Below are positions 33,566-42,988 of a DNA stretch of 64,000 nt, in pieces. The notes beneath the pieces are model-generated. The model saw only the letters and a program-made list of their open reading frames with translations. It did not search any database and was not told the DNA's origin. The position numbers were made by a program, and so were the translations under genes. The stretch's first letter is position 1. The number at the start of each line of letters is the position of its first letter. The DNA comes from Pasteurella sp049941595 (GTDB taxonomy: Bacteria; Pseudomonadota; Gammaproteobacteria; Enterobacterales; Pasteurellaceae). Where the stretch lies: contig JBNFNA010000004.1 in NCBI GenBank assembly GCA_049941595.1, positions 62,001 to 126,000 on the forward strand, written 5' to 3'.

Positions 33566-35290
33566 CTATTTTAATGGCGAATTTTTACGTTCGATGCCAT
33601 AGCGTTCCATTTCTTTGTAATCAATGACTTGTGCTTTCCGTTTGCGAACATCAACAACGGTCACACGGTCAGTACAAGAATAGCAAGGATCAACGCTACC
33701 AATAATCAATGGTGCATCAGAAACTGTATTGCCACGCAACATATAGCGAAGCACAGGCCAGTTTGCATAAGTCGCAGCACGACAACGCCAGCGATAGAGT
33801 TTTTGGTTATCGCCTAACATTGACCAGTGAATATCTTCACCACGTGGTGCTTCGGTAATCCCTAATGCAAATTTATGAGGTTTATAAGTGAACCCTTCAG
33901 AAAGTAATGGACCTTCTGGAAGATTATCCACCATATATTCCACCATATTCATACATTCAAAGGTTTCTTTAATGCGCACGCTTAAACGACCAAATACGTC
34001 GCAACTGTCTGCGTGATAGGTTTCAAATGGTATTTTGTCATAGCTTGAGAATGGGTGATATTTACGCACATCTCGTCTAAAACCACTACCACGCACTAAC
34101 GGACCCACCGGGCTGTAATCACGTGCAATTTGGCTTTCTAAACGACCAATATTAACTGTGCGTTGTTTCATATTTGGAGTGTTTAACAGAATATCAACCA
34201 GTTCAGTAAAGCCTTGACGCATTTCACGAATTAATTGAATACAGGTGTTGCGTTGTTCTTTGAGAATGTCACGGCGAATACCACCGATTAAGTTGATACC
34301 GTAAGTTTTACGTGCACCAGTGAGAATTTCAGCTAATGTCATTGATTTTTCACGTACGCGGAAGAATTGCATAAAGCCGGTATCAAAACCCACGAAGTGG
34401 CTTGATAAGCCAATGTTTAACATATGGCTGTGTAAACGTTCGACTTCTAATAATAATGCTCGAATCCATTGAGCACGCTCTGGTACGATAAGCCCGAGGG
34501 CATTTTCAACGGAATTGGCATAAGCCACACTATGGGTAAAACCACAAATCCCACAAACACGGTCTGCAAGGAAAGTGACTTGGTCATAATCCATACGTGT
34601 TTCGGCAAGTTTTTCCATTCCACGATGTACGTAGAATAAACGGTAATCGGCATCGACAATATCTTCACCATCGACGAATAAACGGAAGTGTCCCGGTTCG
34701 TCAGAAGTAATATGTAATGGCCCGACCGGAACAATGCGGCCTTCACCTTTTTCATTGATGAATTCGTATGTTTCGGTTTCAGTCGTTGGTTCCGGACGTA
34801 AACGATAGTCCATTGAGTCTTTACGTAAAGGGTAAAGACCATCAGGCCAATCGTCAGGTAAGACTAAACGGCGTTCATCAGGCAAGCCCACTGGAATAAG
34901 TCCGTACATATCACGAACTTCACGCTCCCCCCAAACCGCAGCAGGTACTCTTGGTGTGACAGACGGATATTCAAGTGTGTTAGCATTAACTAATGCTTTA
35001 ATCACCACCCAGCTTTTAATATCGCCTTCCATTGATAAAACATAATAGACCGCATAGTGACCATTAAGCGCTCTTTCATCATTACCGAACAGCACAGAGA
35101 GCCAACCATTATGTTCGTAATAAAGCCATTCAACGACTTCAGGTAACATATTGGTTTTAATCGTTAAGGTGACTTGATCATCCGTTGACCATTCTTCCTC
35201 TAAAATCGTATTTGGAAATTTTTGTGCAAGTGCGACAACATAGTTTTTTCCGATTTGTTGACCGACAATCGCATTTTGATTTAACTCCAT
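33566..35290 (-). CDS. hyfG: Hydrogenase-4 [NiFe] large subunit HyfG (NuoCD-like)
   Basis: The catalytic subunit, 574 residues, with an N-terminal NuoC-like domain (about 1-165) fused to the [NiFe] domain. Nickel ligands are in RVCGICGFTHS and DPCYSCTDR. The protein continues past the second motif with TVVDVRKRKAQVIDYK..., a tail of about 32 residues that HycI removes after the Arg, as in HycE. It reduces protons to H2 at the cytosolic face. Length is close to E. coli HycE (569). GGGGGA precedes the ATG. Confidence 0.96.
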   Translation of the reverse strand: MELNQNAIVGQQIGKNYVVALAQKFPNTILEEEWSTDDQVTLTIKTNMLPEVVEWLYYEHNGWLSVLFGNDERALNGHYAVYYVLSMEGDIKSWVVIKALVNANTLEYPSVTPRVPAAVWGEREVRDMYGLIPVGLPDERRLVLPDDWPDGLYPLRKDSMDYRLRPEPTTETETYEFINEKGEGRIVPVGPLHITSDEPGHFRLFVDGEDIVDADYRLFYVHRGMEKLAETRMDYDQVTFLADRVCGICGFTHSVAYANSVENALGLIVPERAQWIRALLLEVERLHSHMLNIGLSSHFVGFDTGFMQFFRVREKSMTLAEILTGARKTYGINLIGGIRRDILKEQRNTCIQLIREMRQGFTELVDILLNTPNMKQRTVNIGRLESQIARDYSPVGPLVRGSGFRRDVRKYHPFSSYDKIPFETYHADSCDVFGRLSVRIKETFECMNMVEYMVDNLPEGPLLSEGFTYKPHKFALGITEAPRGEDIHWSMLGDNQKLYRWRCRAATYANWPVLRYMLRGNTVSDAPLIIGSVDPCYSCTDRVTVVDVRKRKAQVIDYKEMERYGIERKNSPLK

Positions 35291-35310
35291 TGTTTCCCCC
35301 TAATGCCGAT

Positions 35311-36837
35311 CTATTGATTTAATGGTAACCAAGGTAATAATGCATCAGTTAATGTTGCATTGTTTTGTCCTAGAACAATATTTACTGCAGAAGTCAGTAA
35401 TTGAAGTATTGGTTCACAAAGATACAAGCCGAACATTAACATTAAGCCGAGCAAGGCCGCCATTGGCACGATTGTAATGATAGAAAATTCACCTGCTTCA
35501 ATATACTCAGGTTTGTCACCGAGTACGGTGTTCAATACCATTTTTGCGAGCGCTGCTAATACGATAGTGAGCAAGATTAAGCAGAAGATCATTAACCCAA
35601 TATGACCGGTTGTAATCCCTGCTGTCACGAGAGCTAATTCACTGATAAATAAGTTAAATGGTGGTACACCACTCAATGCAAGCGCACCGCCAGCAAATAG
35701 CACCGCAGTGATTGGCATTGTTTTCCACAAGCCTTTGACATCTTGCATATCACGACTGTGATATTTCACTAAAATGTTACCTGATGCACAGAATAATAAG
35801 GTTTTCGCTAAACTGTGGTTGATTGTATGTAGTAATCCAGCGAAGACACCGAGTGGACCGCCAATACCAAAACCGACTGCAATTAAACCCATATTTTCGA
35901 TACTTGAGTAAGCAAGTAAACGTTTGATATCACGTTGTGCAATGATAAATAACGCTGCAATAGCCACAGAAACAATACCGAAGATAAGCAATAGATTTTG
36001 TGCAAATGCAGGACCAACGGCTTTATTGGTGAGAATGTAGTAACGTAGCACAACCAACATTGCACAATTTAATAAGATCCCTGAAAGAATCGCACTGACA
36101 GGGCTTGGTGCTTCACTGTGTGCATCTGGTAGCCAAGTGTGCATTGGGAAAAATCCGCATTTTGTACCAAACCCGATCAAGATAAACACAAAAGCAAGGT
36201 GGATTAAATGTGGATCAAGTGCGGTCGCATTTTCATTAATTTTTGTCCAGAAAATTGCTTGTGCTGGATCGGCTAGAATGTTGCTTGCATCGGCGAAAAC
36301 AAGCAATGTGCCGTACAAGCCAAATGCCACCCCAACAGAACAAATAATGATGTATTTCCAAGCGGCCTCTAAAGAAGTGCGTTTGCCATAAGCACCCACT
36401 AAGAAAGCAGAACTTAAGGTTGTTGCTTCAATGCCCACCCACATCACAATGATGTTATTTGTCATTACAGAAAGTAACATTGTGAAGAAGAAAAGATGGA
36501 AGAAACCGTAATAATTGCCATATTGTTGTTCGTTAAATTCGCCTAATTCCAATTCTTTTTTCATATAGCCAATGGAATAAAGACCCGCTAACAAACCGAC
36601 AATACCAATGATTCCTACAAAAATGGCTGACAAGCTATCAACATAAAACCAGTGACCTTCTGTGCTGACAGTGCCTTGAGAGAGTACGTCAGCCCCCAGT
36701 TTGAGTGAAAAAAGTGCGGTAAGAATTAAGCCAGTTATGTGTAAACTCGTACTGAGATTTTGACTACCAAGCCGCGCAGCCACAAAACAAGCTAAGGCAA
36801 TTAGTAATGGTGCAAGTAATAAGATGTTAATCCACAT
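35311..36837 (-). CDS. hyfF: Hydrogenase-4 membrane subunit HyfF (NuoN/M-like)
   Basis: A 508-residue antiporter-like membrane subunit with about 13-14 helices. The family helix set includes WVGIEATTLSSAFLVG, FLPMHTWLPDAHSEAPSPVSA read here as FFPMHTWLPDAHSEAPSP, and RLLAYSSIENMG. The Glu in WVGIEATT and Lys residues are the usual proton-path residues. The formate hydrogenlyase-1 complex lacks it; its presence is one reason to call the complex hydrogenase-4. Confidence 0.93.
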   Translation of the reverse strand: MWINILLLAPLLIALACFVAARLGSQNLSTSLHITGLILTALFSLKLGADVLSQGTVSTEGHWFYVDSLSAIFVGIIGIVGLLAGLYSIGYMKKELELGEFNEQQYGNYYGFFHLFFFTMLLSVMTNNIIVMWVGIEATTLSSAFLVGAYGKRTSLEAAWKYIIICSVGVAFGLYGTLLVFADASNILADPAQAIFWTKINENATALDPHLIHLAFVFILIGFGTKCGFFPMHTWLPDAHSEAPSPVSAILSGILLNCAMLVVLRYYILTNKAVGPAFAQNLLLIFGIVSVAIAALFIIAQRDIKRLLAYSSIENMGLIAVGFGIGGPLGVFAGLLHTINHSLAKTLLFCASGNILVKYHSRDMQDVKGLWKTMPITAVLFAGGALALSGVPPFNLFISELALVTAGITTGHIGLMIFCLILLTIVLAALAKMVLNTVLGDKPEYIEAGEFSIITIVPMAALLGLMLMFGLYLCEPILQLLTSAVNIVLGQNNATLTDALLPWLPLNQ

Positions 36838-36841
36838 AATC

Positions 36842-37489
36842 TTACCCCTTCAACTCAGAGAGATCGTTAGCATCCAAGCTATTGATCTTTTTATAAATCT
36901 TATTGACTAAAACCACCATAATCACAATGGCAAAAATCGCATCGGTTGAGATACCGATTTCGACCAATTCAGGGGCTTTATGTCCGAGCAAGGCCAAACT
37001 GAGGTGTGCGCCGTTTTCCATTAAGCAGTAGCCGAATACTTGTTTGAGCAAATGGCGTTGTGACACGATACAAAGCAAGCCTAAGAAGAAATGTGAGAAG
37101 GAAACAGCAAATGCTGGTTTCACATTTTCAATAATAGCTAAGTTAATTGGCTCAACAATTAAGTAACTGACGATCATAATCACTGGAAAAATCGGAATCA
37201 GCCACGCTTTATTTACACCGTCTGTAAAATCATTTTCAGGCAGTTTGCGCGCCATATAGAGAATCAATGCCGGCACGAAAACCACTTTGGTGAAGAATGC
37301 GGAAATTGACCACATATATAATTCGTGAGCATTCATTGCTTTTGCAAGGAAGTAGAAAAGCGCAACAAGCACGAGAGATTGAATTGCATAGCTAATTGCC
37401 GCACTTTTTACCGTTTTAGTATAAATCACGACGACCGAGGTAAAAATTAGCAAGCCGGCTAAACTATTAATCAGAGCTAAATTCATCAT
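36842..37489 (-). CDS. hyfE: Hydrogenase-4 membrane subunit HyfE
   Basis: A 215-residue membrane protein with a NuoK-like C-terminal half (FGYCLMENGAHLSLALLG) and about seven helices. It matches the size of E. coli HyfE (216). Like HyfD and HyfF it distinguishes hydrogenase-4 from the smaller hydrogenase-3. A second in-frame ATG follows the first directly; either may be used. GGGGGA lies just upstream. Confidence 0.92.
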   Translation of the reverse strand: MMNLALINSLAGLLIFTSVVVIYTKTVKSAAISYAIQSLVLVALFYFLAKAMNAHELYMWSISAFFTKVVFVPALILYMARKLPENDFTDGVNKAWLIPIFPVIMIVSYLIVEPINLAIIENVKPAFAVSFSHFFLGLLCIVSQRHLLKQVFGYCLMENGAHLSLALLGHKAPELVEIGISTDAIFAIVIMVVLVNKIYKKINSLDANDLSELKG

Positions 37490-37499
37490 TATTTCCCCC

Positions 37500-38942
37500 T
37501 TAACCTAACCACCAAGCGGCAATCGCACTTGATAGCACCGACATCACCATCAATACGATTAAGACAATCGCCATTGATTTTGGTAAGGCTTGTGCATCTA
37601 AAACATCTTGTGATGGTTCGCCAATCACACATTGTCCGAATTTGTATAACAACCAAACAAAGGTCGCGATTGATTCAATCAGCGCTAAAATAATCAATGG
37701 CATTACCCACGCATATTCTTGGCTGACTTCAAACCCTGCGGCAAATAACGGGAATTTACTGAAGAACCCGTTAAATGGAGGCACCCCAGCAATAGCCAGT
37801 GTTGCGATACCAAAGCCTGTTCCGATGAGTGGCATTGTGCGCATAATCCCTTGTAAACGAGGCATTAAACGAGTACCTGTGCTATAACTCAACGCACCAG
37901 CAACAAGGAAGAATAAGCTTTTGGCGAAAGCGTGGTTGAAGATATAAACAATCGCTGCAATGAAGGCGAGTTTTGAATTAAATACCGCAAGAGATAAGCC
38001 GATAAAAATGTAAGCTAATTGCGTGATGGTGGAATAAGCCAATAAACGTTTTAAGTCGTGTTGTGGCAAATACATAAAGAAGCCGTAAATTAGTGTTATC
38101 ATCGCCATAATTAAGCCAATGACACCAATAATTTCTGGAATTTCACCCGCAGAATAAACCGCTCTTGCAAAAATATACACCCCAACTTTGACCATTGACG
38201 CTGCGTGTAAATACGCACTGACCGGTGTTGGTGCTTCCATTGCGTTTGGTAACCAAATTTGCAACGGCATTTGTGCTGATTTTCCCCAAGCTGCAAGCAT
38301 AATACCGAGTAACACACAGATTTTTGCATCTGGAGATAAGGTGGCGAGTGTTGCTATTGAGAATGTACCGCTTTGGCTAAATAAATAAGCGGCTGCAAAA
38401 TAAAGCCCTAATGCACCAATGTGGGTGAGAATTAACGCTTTCATTGCTGCGGCTTTGGCTTTTGGTGTTTGGTAATAGCTGATTAATCCCCACGAACAAG
38501 CCCCTGTAATCTCGAAGAAAAAGAGTTGCCCAATTAACGTAGAAGAAAAAACAAGCCCCGCCATTGCACCAATGAAAATCAGTAAGAAAGCATAAAAACG
38601 TGGTTTCCCTGCGTGTGGGTGTTCTTTATTTTGTTCAGTGAGATAACCACAAGAATAGAGGCAAATTAAGAAACCAAGCACGACAACGGCAAAGCCAATT
38701 AATGTGCTGACTTCATCAAGGGTGATACCCCAAATGACCATATGCCCAAAACTAATGATGTCGTAAGTCACTGGAATGCGACCATTAGCGTGCCAACTTA
38801 ATGCAATGAGCAAGACACCGATTGAGCTGATTAAGGCAACGAGTGTAGCAAATTTTGCAAACTTATCGCGAACAACCGGCAAGCCAGTCACAAATGCACC
38901 AAGGAACGGTAAGATAATGGTTATCAGTGTTAAACTTTCCAT
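37500..38942 (-). CDS. hyfD: Hydrogenase-4 membrane subunit HyfD (NuoM/Mrp-like)
   Basis: A 480-residue antiporter-like membrane subunit with about 14 helices, containing FFFEITGACSWGLISYYQT, MPLQIWLPNAMEAPTPVSAY and RLLAYSTITQLAYIF. The size equals that of E. coli HyfD (479). Three antiporter-like subunits (HyfB, D, F) suggest that the complex might couple hydrogen evolution to ion pumping; that is inference. Confidence 0.93.
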   Translation of the reverse strand: MESLTLITIILPFLGAFVTGLPVVRDKFAKFATLVALISSIGVLLIALSWHANGRIPVTYDIISFGHMVIWGITLDEVSTLIGFAVVVLGFLICLYSCGYLTEQNKEHPHAGKPRFYAFLLIFIGAMAGLVFSSTLIGQLFFFEITGACSWGLISYYQTPKAKAAAMKALILTHIGALGLYFAAAYLFSQSGTFSIATLATLSPDAKICVLLGIMLAAWGKSAQMPLQIWLPNAMEAPTPVSAYLHAASMVKVGVYIFARAVYSAGEIPEIIGVIGLIMAMITLIYGFFMYLPQHDLKRLLAYSTITQLAYIFIGLSLAVFNSKLAFIAAIVYIFNHAFAKSLFFLVAGALSYSTGTRLMPRLQGIMRTMPLIGTGFGIATLAIAGVPPFNGFFSKFPLFAAGFEVSQEYAWVMPLIILALIESIATFVWLLYKFGQCVIGEPSQDVLDAQALPKSMAIVLIVLMVMSVLSSAIAAWWLG

Positions 38943-38951
38943 ATGTTCCCC

Positions 38952-39914
38952 CTATAAGCCTATCAAATAAAAGACGAAGGCTAAAACTGACACGCTAAAT
39001 CCGATAACAGTAATTTTGCCTGTTAACATAAAGCGTAATCGAGCAAGGCTGTTTTCAAACACGCAAGCAATTACATAAAGTGCGGTCAATTTTAGGAAGA
39101 AAAATAACATACCGAGTAAAATCGCACTTGAGGTGAATTCTGCGGCTGCACCGTAAGGTAGAACAACACTTGCAAAGATCGCTGCAACAACCATTTGTTT
39201 TAAACTTAAACCGACTTTAATGATGGCAAAAGAGGGACCTGAATATTCTGTTAATGGACCTTCTTGTAGTTCTTGTTCTGCTTCGGCTAAGTCAAATGGG
39301 ATTTTCCCCATTTCAATGAAGACTGAAAAAGCTAACGCAATTGCTGCGATTAAGGCTGAAAATGGTGTCGCAAGTTGATGTGATGCAATAATGTTGCTCA
39401 TCACACCAAAGTGGGTAGAGCCAGCACCTAAGGCGATCACTAACAAACTTAACATTAATGTTGGTTCAACCAAGACTCCTAATGTTACTTCTCGGCTTGC
39501 TCCGATTCCCGCAAACGAGCTGTTAGAATCAAGACCAGCAATAGAGAAGAAGAAACGGAATAACGCAAAGAGATAAATCACAGTGATTAAATCGCCTAAA
39601 CCACCAATGGGTGAATAGCGAGTGAATAATGGTAATCCCATTGCAATCACTAATACGCTACCTACAAGCACATAAGGCATCACTTGAGATACCATACCAG
39701 CCGCTTCTGGTGCGATATTTTGTCGTTTCATTAATTTCACAATATCACGATAGTCTTGCAATAACCCCGGTCCACGACGAGATTGGATTCTAGCCCGGAT
39801 CATTCGTGATAAACCTGAATAAAATGGTGCTAGCAACAATAACAATACAGCTTGAAAAATGCCGAAGATCCACATCGTCATTGATGTCATAATTTCATTT
39901 GGAATCGTCATCAT
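38952..39914 (-). CDS. hyfC: Hydrogenase-4 membrane anchor HyfC (NuoH-like)
   Basis: A 320-residue NuoH/HycD-like membrane protein with about eight helices that anchors the soluble hydrogenase arm. Family segments are RIQSRRGPGLLQDYRDI near residue 40 and EMGKIPFDLAEAEQELQEGP. The first two codons of the frame after GGGGGAA are Met (ATG ATG); the second at 39911 has the better spacing. Confidence 0.94.
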   Translation of the reverse strand: MMTIPNEIMTSMTMWIFGIFQAVLLLLLAPFYSGLSRMIRARIQSRRGPGLLQDYRDIVKLMKRQNIAPEAAGMVSQVMPYVLVGSVLVIAMGLPLFTRYSPIGGLGDLITVIYLFALFRFFFSIAGLDSNSSFAGIGASREVTLGVLVEPTLMLSLLVIALGAGSTHFGVMSNIIASHQLATPFSALIAAIALAFSVFIEMGKIPFDLAEAEQELQEGPLTEYSGPSFAIIKVGLSLKQMVVAAIFASVVLPYGAAAEFTSSAILLGMLFFFLKLTALYVIACVFENSLARLRFMLTGKITVIGFSVSVLAFVFYLIGL

Positions 39915-39920
39915 TTCCCC

Positions 39921-41945
39921 CTATTTCATTATTGTTAAGCTAAGTAGCAACACAGCTAATGCAACAACAAAATACAAGCAATACACGCGGAAATCCCCAC
40001 GTTGTAACCAACGGATTTTTTCTGCTAAATGTGGAATTTGATAGCCTAATGGCATCGTTACTTTTTCTTCCCACACAGGTTCGACTTTTGTCGAAATGTT
40101 AATGCTTTGGTCAATCACTTTTTGGCTAATACCACCAAGCGATAAGCGTTCGCGTAAGGTGTAAAGTGGTTTAAAGATAAAGCGAAGTGGGCGAGTAAAG
40201 TTGCCAGATGAGAGGCTCATATCGATTTCATATTCATAACCGCAAGCCCAAGGTGTACCTTTGTTTTGGTCAGGTAAACGGCTTGGTTTGGTGTAAGCAT
40301 AATAGACAAATGGAAGTGCGATACTTGCAATCAACATAATCGCAATCATTGGTGTCGATAAGACAGTTGATGCATTTTCGCTTGTCATCACAAAGCCGTT
40401 TTCGGCGATAGTGAAGCTGTCAGTTTGCACAAGTGCGGTCGAAATATTAAGAATTATCGGTGCTGCAATTGAAGCGCCGATACCTAACAAGATACAAAGT
40501 GCTGCTAAGATTGCCATTGCCACCCACATTGTTTTTGGTACTTCTCGTGCTTCTGCTGCTTTTTCGCTACGAGGTGCGCCAGAGAAGCTAATACCATAAA
40601 CTTTTACGAAACAAAGTGCCGCTAATGCCCCTGTTAATGCTAGCATAATGATTGCAATAGGACCGAGACAACGGAGGATAAAGTAGTCGCTTTGACTTAA
40701 GTTAAATAAAGATTGATAAGTAAACCATTCACTCACAAAACCGTTAAATGGTGGAAGTGCAGAAATTGCCATTGTACCAATCAAGAAACAAAGTGCGGTA
40801 TAAGGCATTAATTTTCCTAGGCCCCCCATTAAGTCCATATCTTTGGTATGGAGGCGATACATAATTGAACCAGCACCTAAGAAAAGTAAGCCTTTGAAAA
40901 TGGCGTGGTTAAGTAAGTGATAAAGTCCACCCAAAAAACCAATGGCAGCGAGTGCGGGTTCGTTGATCGCCATTCCAATCATACCAACACCCACGCCCAT
41001 CATAATGATGCCCACGTTTTCAACTGTGTGGTAAGCAAGTAAGCGTTTTATATCGTGTTCAGCAATCGCATAAAGCACACCGAGTACAGAAGAAATTGCA
41101 CCAACACAAAGCACAATCACACCAAACCAAGGGTTGCTTGCGTGTAATAAATCAACGCCAACTTTGATGATCCCGAAGATACCAATTTTTACCATTACCC
41201 CTGACATTAGCGCAGAAGCGTGTGATGGTGCTGCAGGGTGAGCTTGAGGTAACCAACCGTGTAATGGCACCATACCGGCTTTTGCACCAAAACCTAAAAA
41301 TGCAAGGAGGAAAACTGTGAATGCGGTAGGAGAGGAGAAAGTGGTTTGACGGAAGGATTCAAATTCAAGACTACTCGTTTCCCGATAACAGAGGAAGAAT
41401 GCAATCATTATCAGCACCGAACCTGCGTGAGCGATAAAGAAGTAGAGTAAGCCAGCGTTAATTGCTTTTTTATCTTGTTCAGTTAGAACCAAGAAATAAG
41501 AGGCTAAAGACATTAGCTCAAAGAATACTAAGAACCAAAATGCATTATCTGCGGTAACCACTGCAATCATCGAAGCAATAAAGAGATTCATAAAAAATCC
41601 CATACTGCCAGCGCCTTTTCCGATATATTCTTTTACGTAATCAAGGGAATAAATAGCGCTTACAATCACTAACAGTGAGATGACAAACACCATAAATGCA
41701 CTTAAACCATCTAAATGGATCACATAGTTAGCGAAAGCATAAGGCGTGCTAATGGTATAGTTTTCAACGCCCCCTTTGAGCAAAATTGTCAGGCTAGATA
41801 GAAGCCCGATTGTGCCACCTACAATACTTGAAAAGCCAGCAATGCGAATTGATTTTAATTCGTCAGTACGCCATTTGAGTGATACAAACGCCCCTATCGT
41901 ATAAATTCCTAAGGAAAGGAGGAGTAACATAATTGAATAACTCAT
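39921..41945 (-). CDS. hyfB: Hydrogenase-4 membrane subunit HyfB (NuoL-like)
   Basis: A 674-residue membrane subunit with an antiporter-like core (FFELMSLASYFLVLTEQD, MVPLHGWLPQAHPAAPSHASALMSG, RLLAYHTVENVGIIMMG) and a C-terminal extension of HycC type ending in a last helix. Size equals E. coli HyfB (672). It lies 41 bases after hyfA; its ribosome site is GGAGT instead of the GGGGGA seen at the other junctions. Confidence 0.94.
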   Translation of the reverse strand: MSYSIMLLLLSLGIYTIGAFVSLKWRTDELKSIRIAGFSSIVGGTIGLLSSLTILLKGGVENYTISTPYAFANYVIHLDGLSAFMVFVISLLVIVSAIYSLDYVKEYIGKGAGSMGFFMNLFIASMIAVVTADNAFWFLVFFELMSLASYFLVLTEQDKKAINAGLLYFFIAHAGSVLIMIAFFLCYRETSSLEFESFRQTTFSSPTAFTVFLLAFLGFGAKAGMVPLHGWLPQAHPAAPSHASALMSGVMVKIGIFGIIKVGVDLLHASNPWFGVIVLCVGAISSVLGVLYAIAEHDIKRLLAYHTVENVGIIMMGVGVGMIGMAINEPALAAIGFLGGLYHLLNHAIFKGLLFLGAGSIMYRLHTKDMDLMGGLGKLMPYTALCFLIGTMAISALPPFNGFVSEWFTYQSLFNLSQSDYFILRCLGPIAIIMLALTGALAALCFVKVYGISFSGAPRSEKAAEAREVPKTMWVAMAILAALCILLGIGASIAAPIILNISTALVQTDSFTIAENGFVMTSENASTVLSTPMIAIMLIASIALPFVYYAYTKPSRLPDQNKGTPWACGYEYEIDMSLSSGNFTRPLRFIFKPLYTLRERLSLGGISQKVIDQSINISTKVEPVWEEKVTMPLGYQIPHLAEKIRWLQRGDFRVYCLYFVVALAVLLLSLTIMK

Positions 41946-41986
41946 AATTCACTCCATTAACGAAGATGAAAATGATAAATACCGTA

Positions 41987-42589
41987 TTATCGAAGATGAA
42001 GGTGCTGAGCAGCTTCAAGTTCTGTTTCACGTTTTTTATAACTGACGTTTTCAATTCCTTTGGAGTCAATTAAAAATAACGTTTTGGTTGGACAAGCAGG
42101 AATACAAGCCGGTCCTTCTTTGCGGAAATAACATAAATCGCATTTCACTGCGACGGCTTTTACGCCCGGTTGCCACGCCAGTGTTTCACTTAATTGACTG
42201 TTATCCGGTGAAACTCGAGGATCGCGGTTAAAGGCTTCTTTGAAGCTAAAGTGTTCATAGTAAGTCGGTGCATTCACTGCTTTACTGCCACAAGGTGTAA
42301 TTGCACCAAATGGGCAAGCTATTGCGCAGAGTTTACAACCGATACAGAGGCTTTCGTTGAGTTGGATAGTACGATCAACTTGTTTGATCGCATTAACTGG
42401 ACAGACTGTCGCACAAGGTGCATCATCACAATGATGGCAGACTAAAGGTGCAGTAACATCATCATTACGCATTAACGTTAATCTTGGATGAGATTGCAAT
42501 CCAAACGCTTCGTGAACTTCACTACAAGCAGCAAGACAAGTGTTACAACCGATACAAGCACTGGGATCTGCAATGACAAAACGGTTCAT
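41987..42589 (-). CDS. hyfA: Hydrogenase-4 electron-transfer ferredoxin HyfA (HycB-like)
   Basis: A 200-residue iron-sulfur protein that accepts electrons from FdhF. It has four cysteine groups for [4Fe-4S] clusters: CIGCNTCLAAC (about 12-22), CHHCDDAPCATVCP, CIGCKLCAIACP and CDLC...CIPACP. First gene of the hyf operon. It is preceded by GGGGGAG at the ribosome site and, about 100 bases upstream, by a perfect FNR box. No sigma-54 type promoter is seen, unlike E. coli hyf. Confidence 0.95.
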   Translation of the reverse strand: MNRFVIADPSACIGCNTCLAACSEVHEAFGLQSHPRLTLMRNDDVTAPLVCHHCDDAPCATVCPVNAIKQVDRTIQLNESLCIGCKLCAIACPFGAITPCGSKAVNAPTYYEHFSFKEAFNRDPRVSPDNSQLSETLAWQPGVKAVAVKCDLCYFRKEGPACIPACPTKTLFLIDSKGIENVSYKKRETELEAAQHLHLR

Positions 42590-42657
42590 ATTCTCCCCCT
42601 AATTTATTGCTGGTAAAATAACAAAAATAACCCTTCATTTTTAAAGGATACTCTTTT

Positions 42658-42705
42658 TGTATATTCGCCAATAGTTGTAATTAAAATTTTTTTGATTCAT
42701 ATCAA
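42658..42705 (-). promoter_or_regulatory. hyf promoter with a perfect FNR box
   Basis: TTGATTCATATCAA at 42692-42705 matches TTGATNNNNATCAA in all ten fixed bases. A -10-like AATATA/TATACA lies at 42658-42665 on the minus strand, so the box is centred about 42-47 bases before the likely start, the class II position for FNR activation in anaerobiosis. Confidence 0.75.
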
Positions 42706-42868
42706 GAAAATAATTAGATTAAAAAACAAATGGTTATATTTAAAATATATTATATATTGTGAAATATTTATTGGTGATTAGTATGGCTTATATAACATAT
42801 TGAAAATAAACACTATTTTTTATTCCTTTTTATATTATTTTCTATTTATTAATGGTTTATGTATAAAT

Positions 42869-42973
42869 ATGAAGTAACTTTAGGAAATATGAATAGATAA
42901 TATTTTTCGATGTTGTAAATAGAGATAAAAATATAAAGTAACTTTAGGAAAATAATATAAAGTTACTTCAGGA
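42869..42973. repeat. Three copies of a 17-bp NimR-like motif upstream of hypF
   Basis: Copies at 42869-42885, 42933-42949 and 42957-42973 fit ATRAAGTWACTTYAGGA, as does the single copy in the nikK-nimR promoter at 28172-28188. The last copy ends 15 bases before the hypF ATG. All four have the same orientation on the plus strand. Confidence 0.75.
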
Positions 42974-42988
42974 TTTTGAGGTGGTGAG

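Larger units (their letters stand above)
42590..42988. other. hyfA-hypF divergent regulatory region
   Basis: A very AT-rich 399-base stretch without a gene. It holds the FNR box for hyf and three copies of the 17-bp NimR-like motif close to hypF (separate entries). Confidence 0.7.

Noticed and set aside
34447..34842. A 131-codon alternative frame inside hyfG
   Set aside because: Shadow frame within the conserved NuoD-like region; no independent support.
42869..42973. CRISPR array or phage-type iterons at the three repeats
   Set aside because: Only three short copies with uneven spacing (47 and 7 bases between them), no cas genes, and the same motif occurs in the nikK promoter.
42590..42988. 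Sigma-54 promoter for hyf
   Set aside because: No GG-N10-GC element of the -24/-12 type was found on the minus strand between hyfA and hypF.
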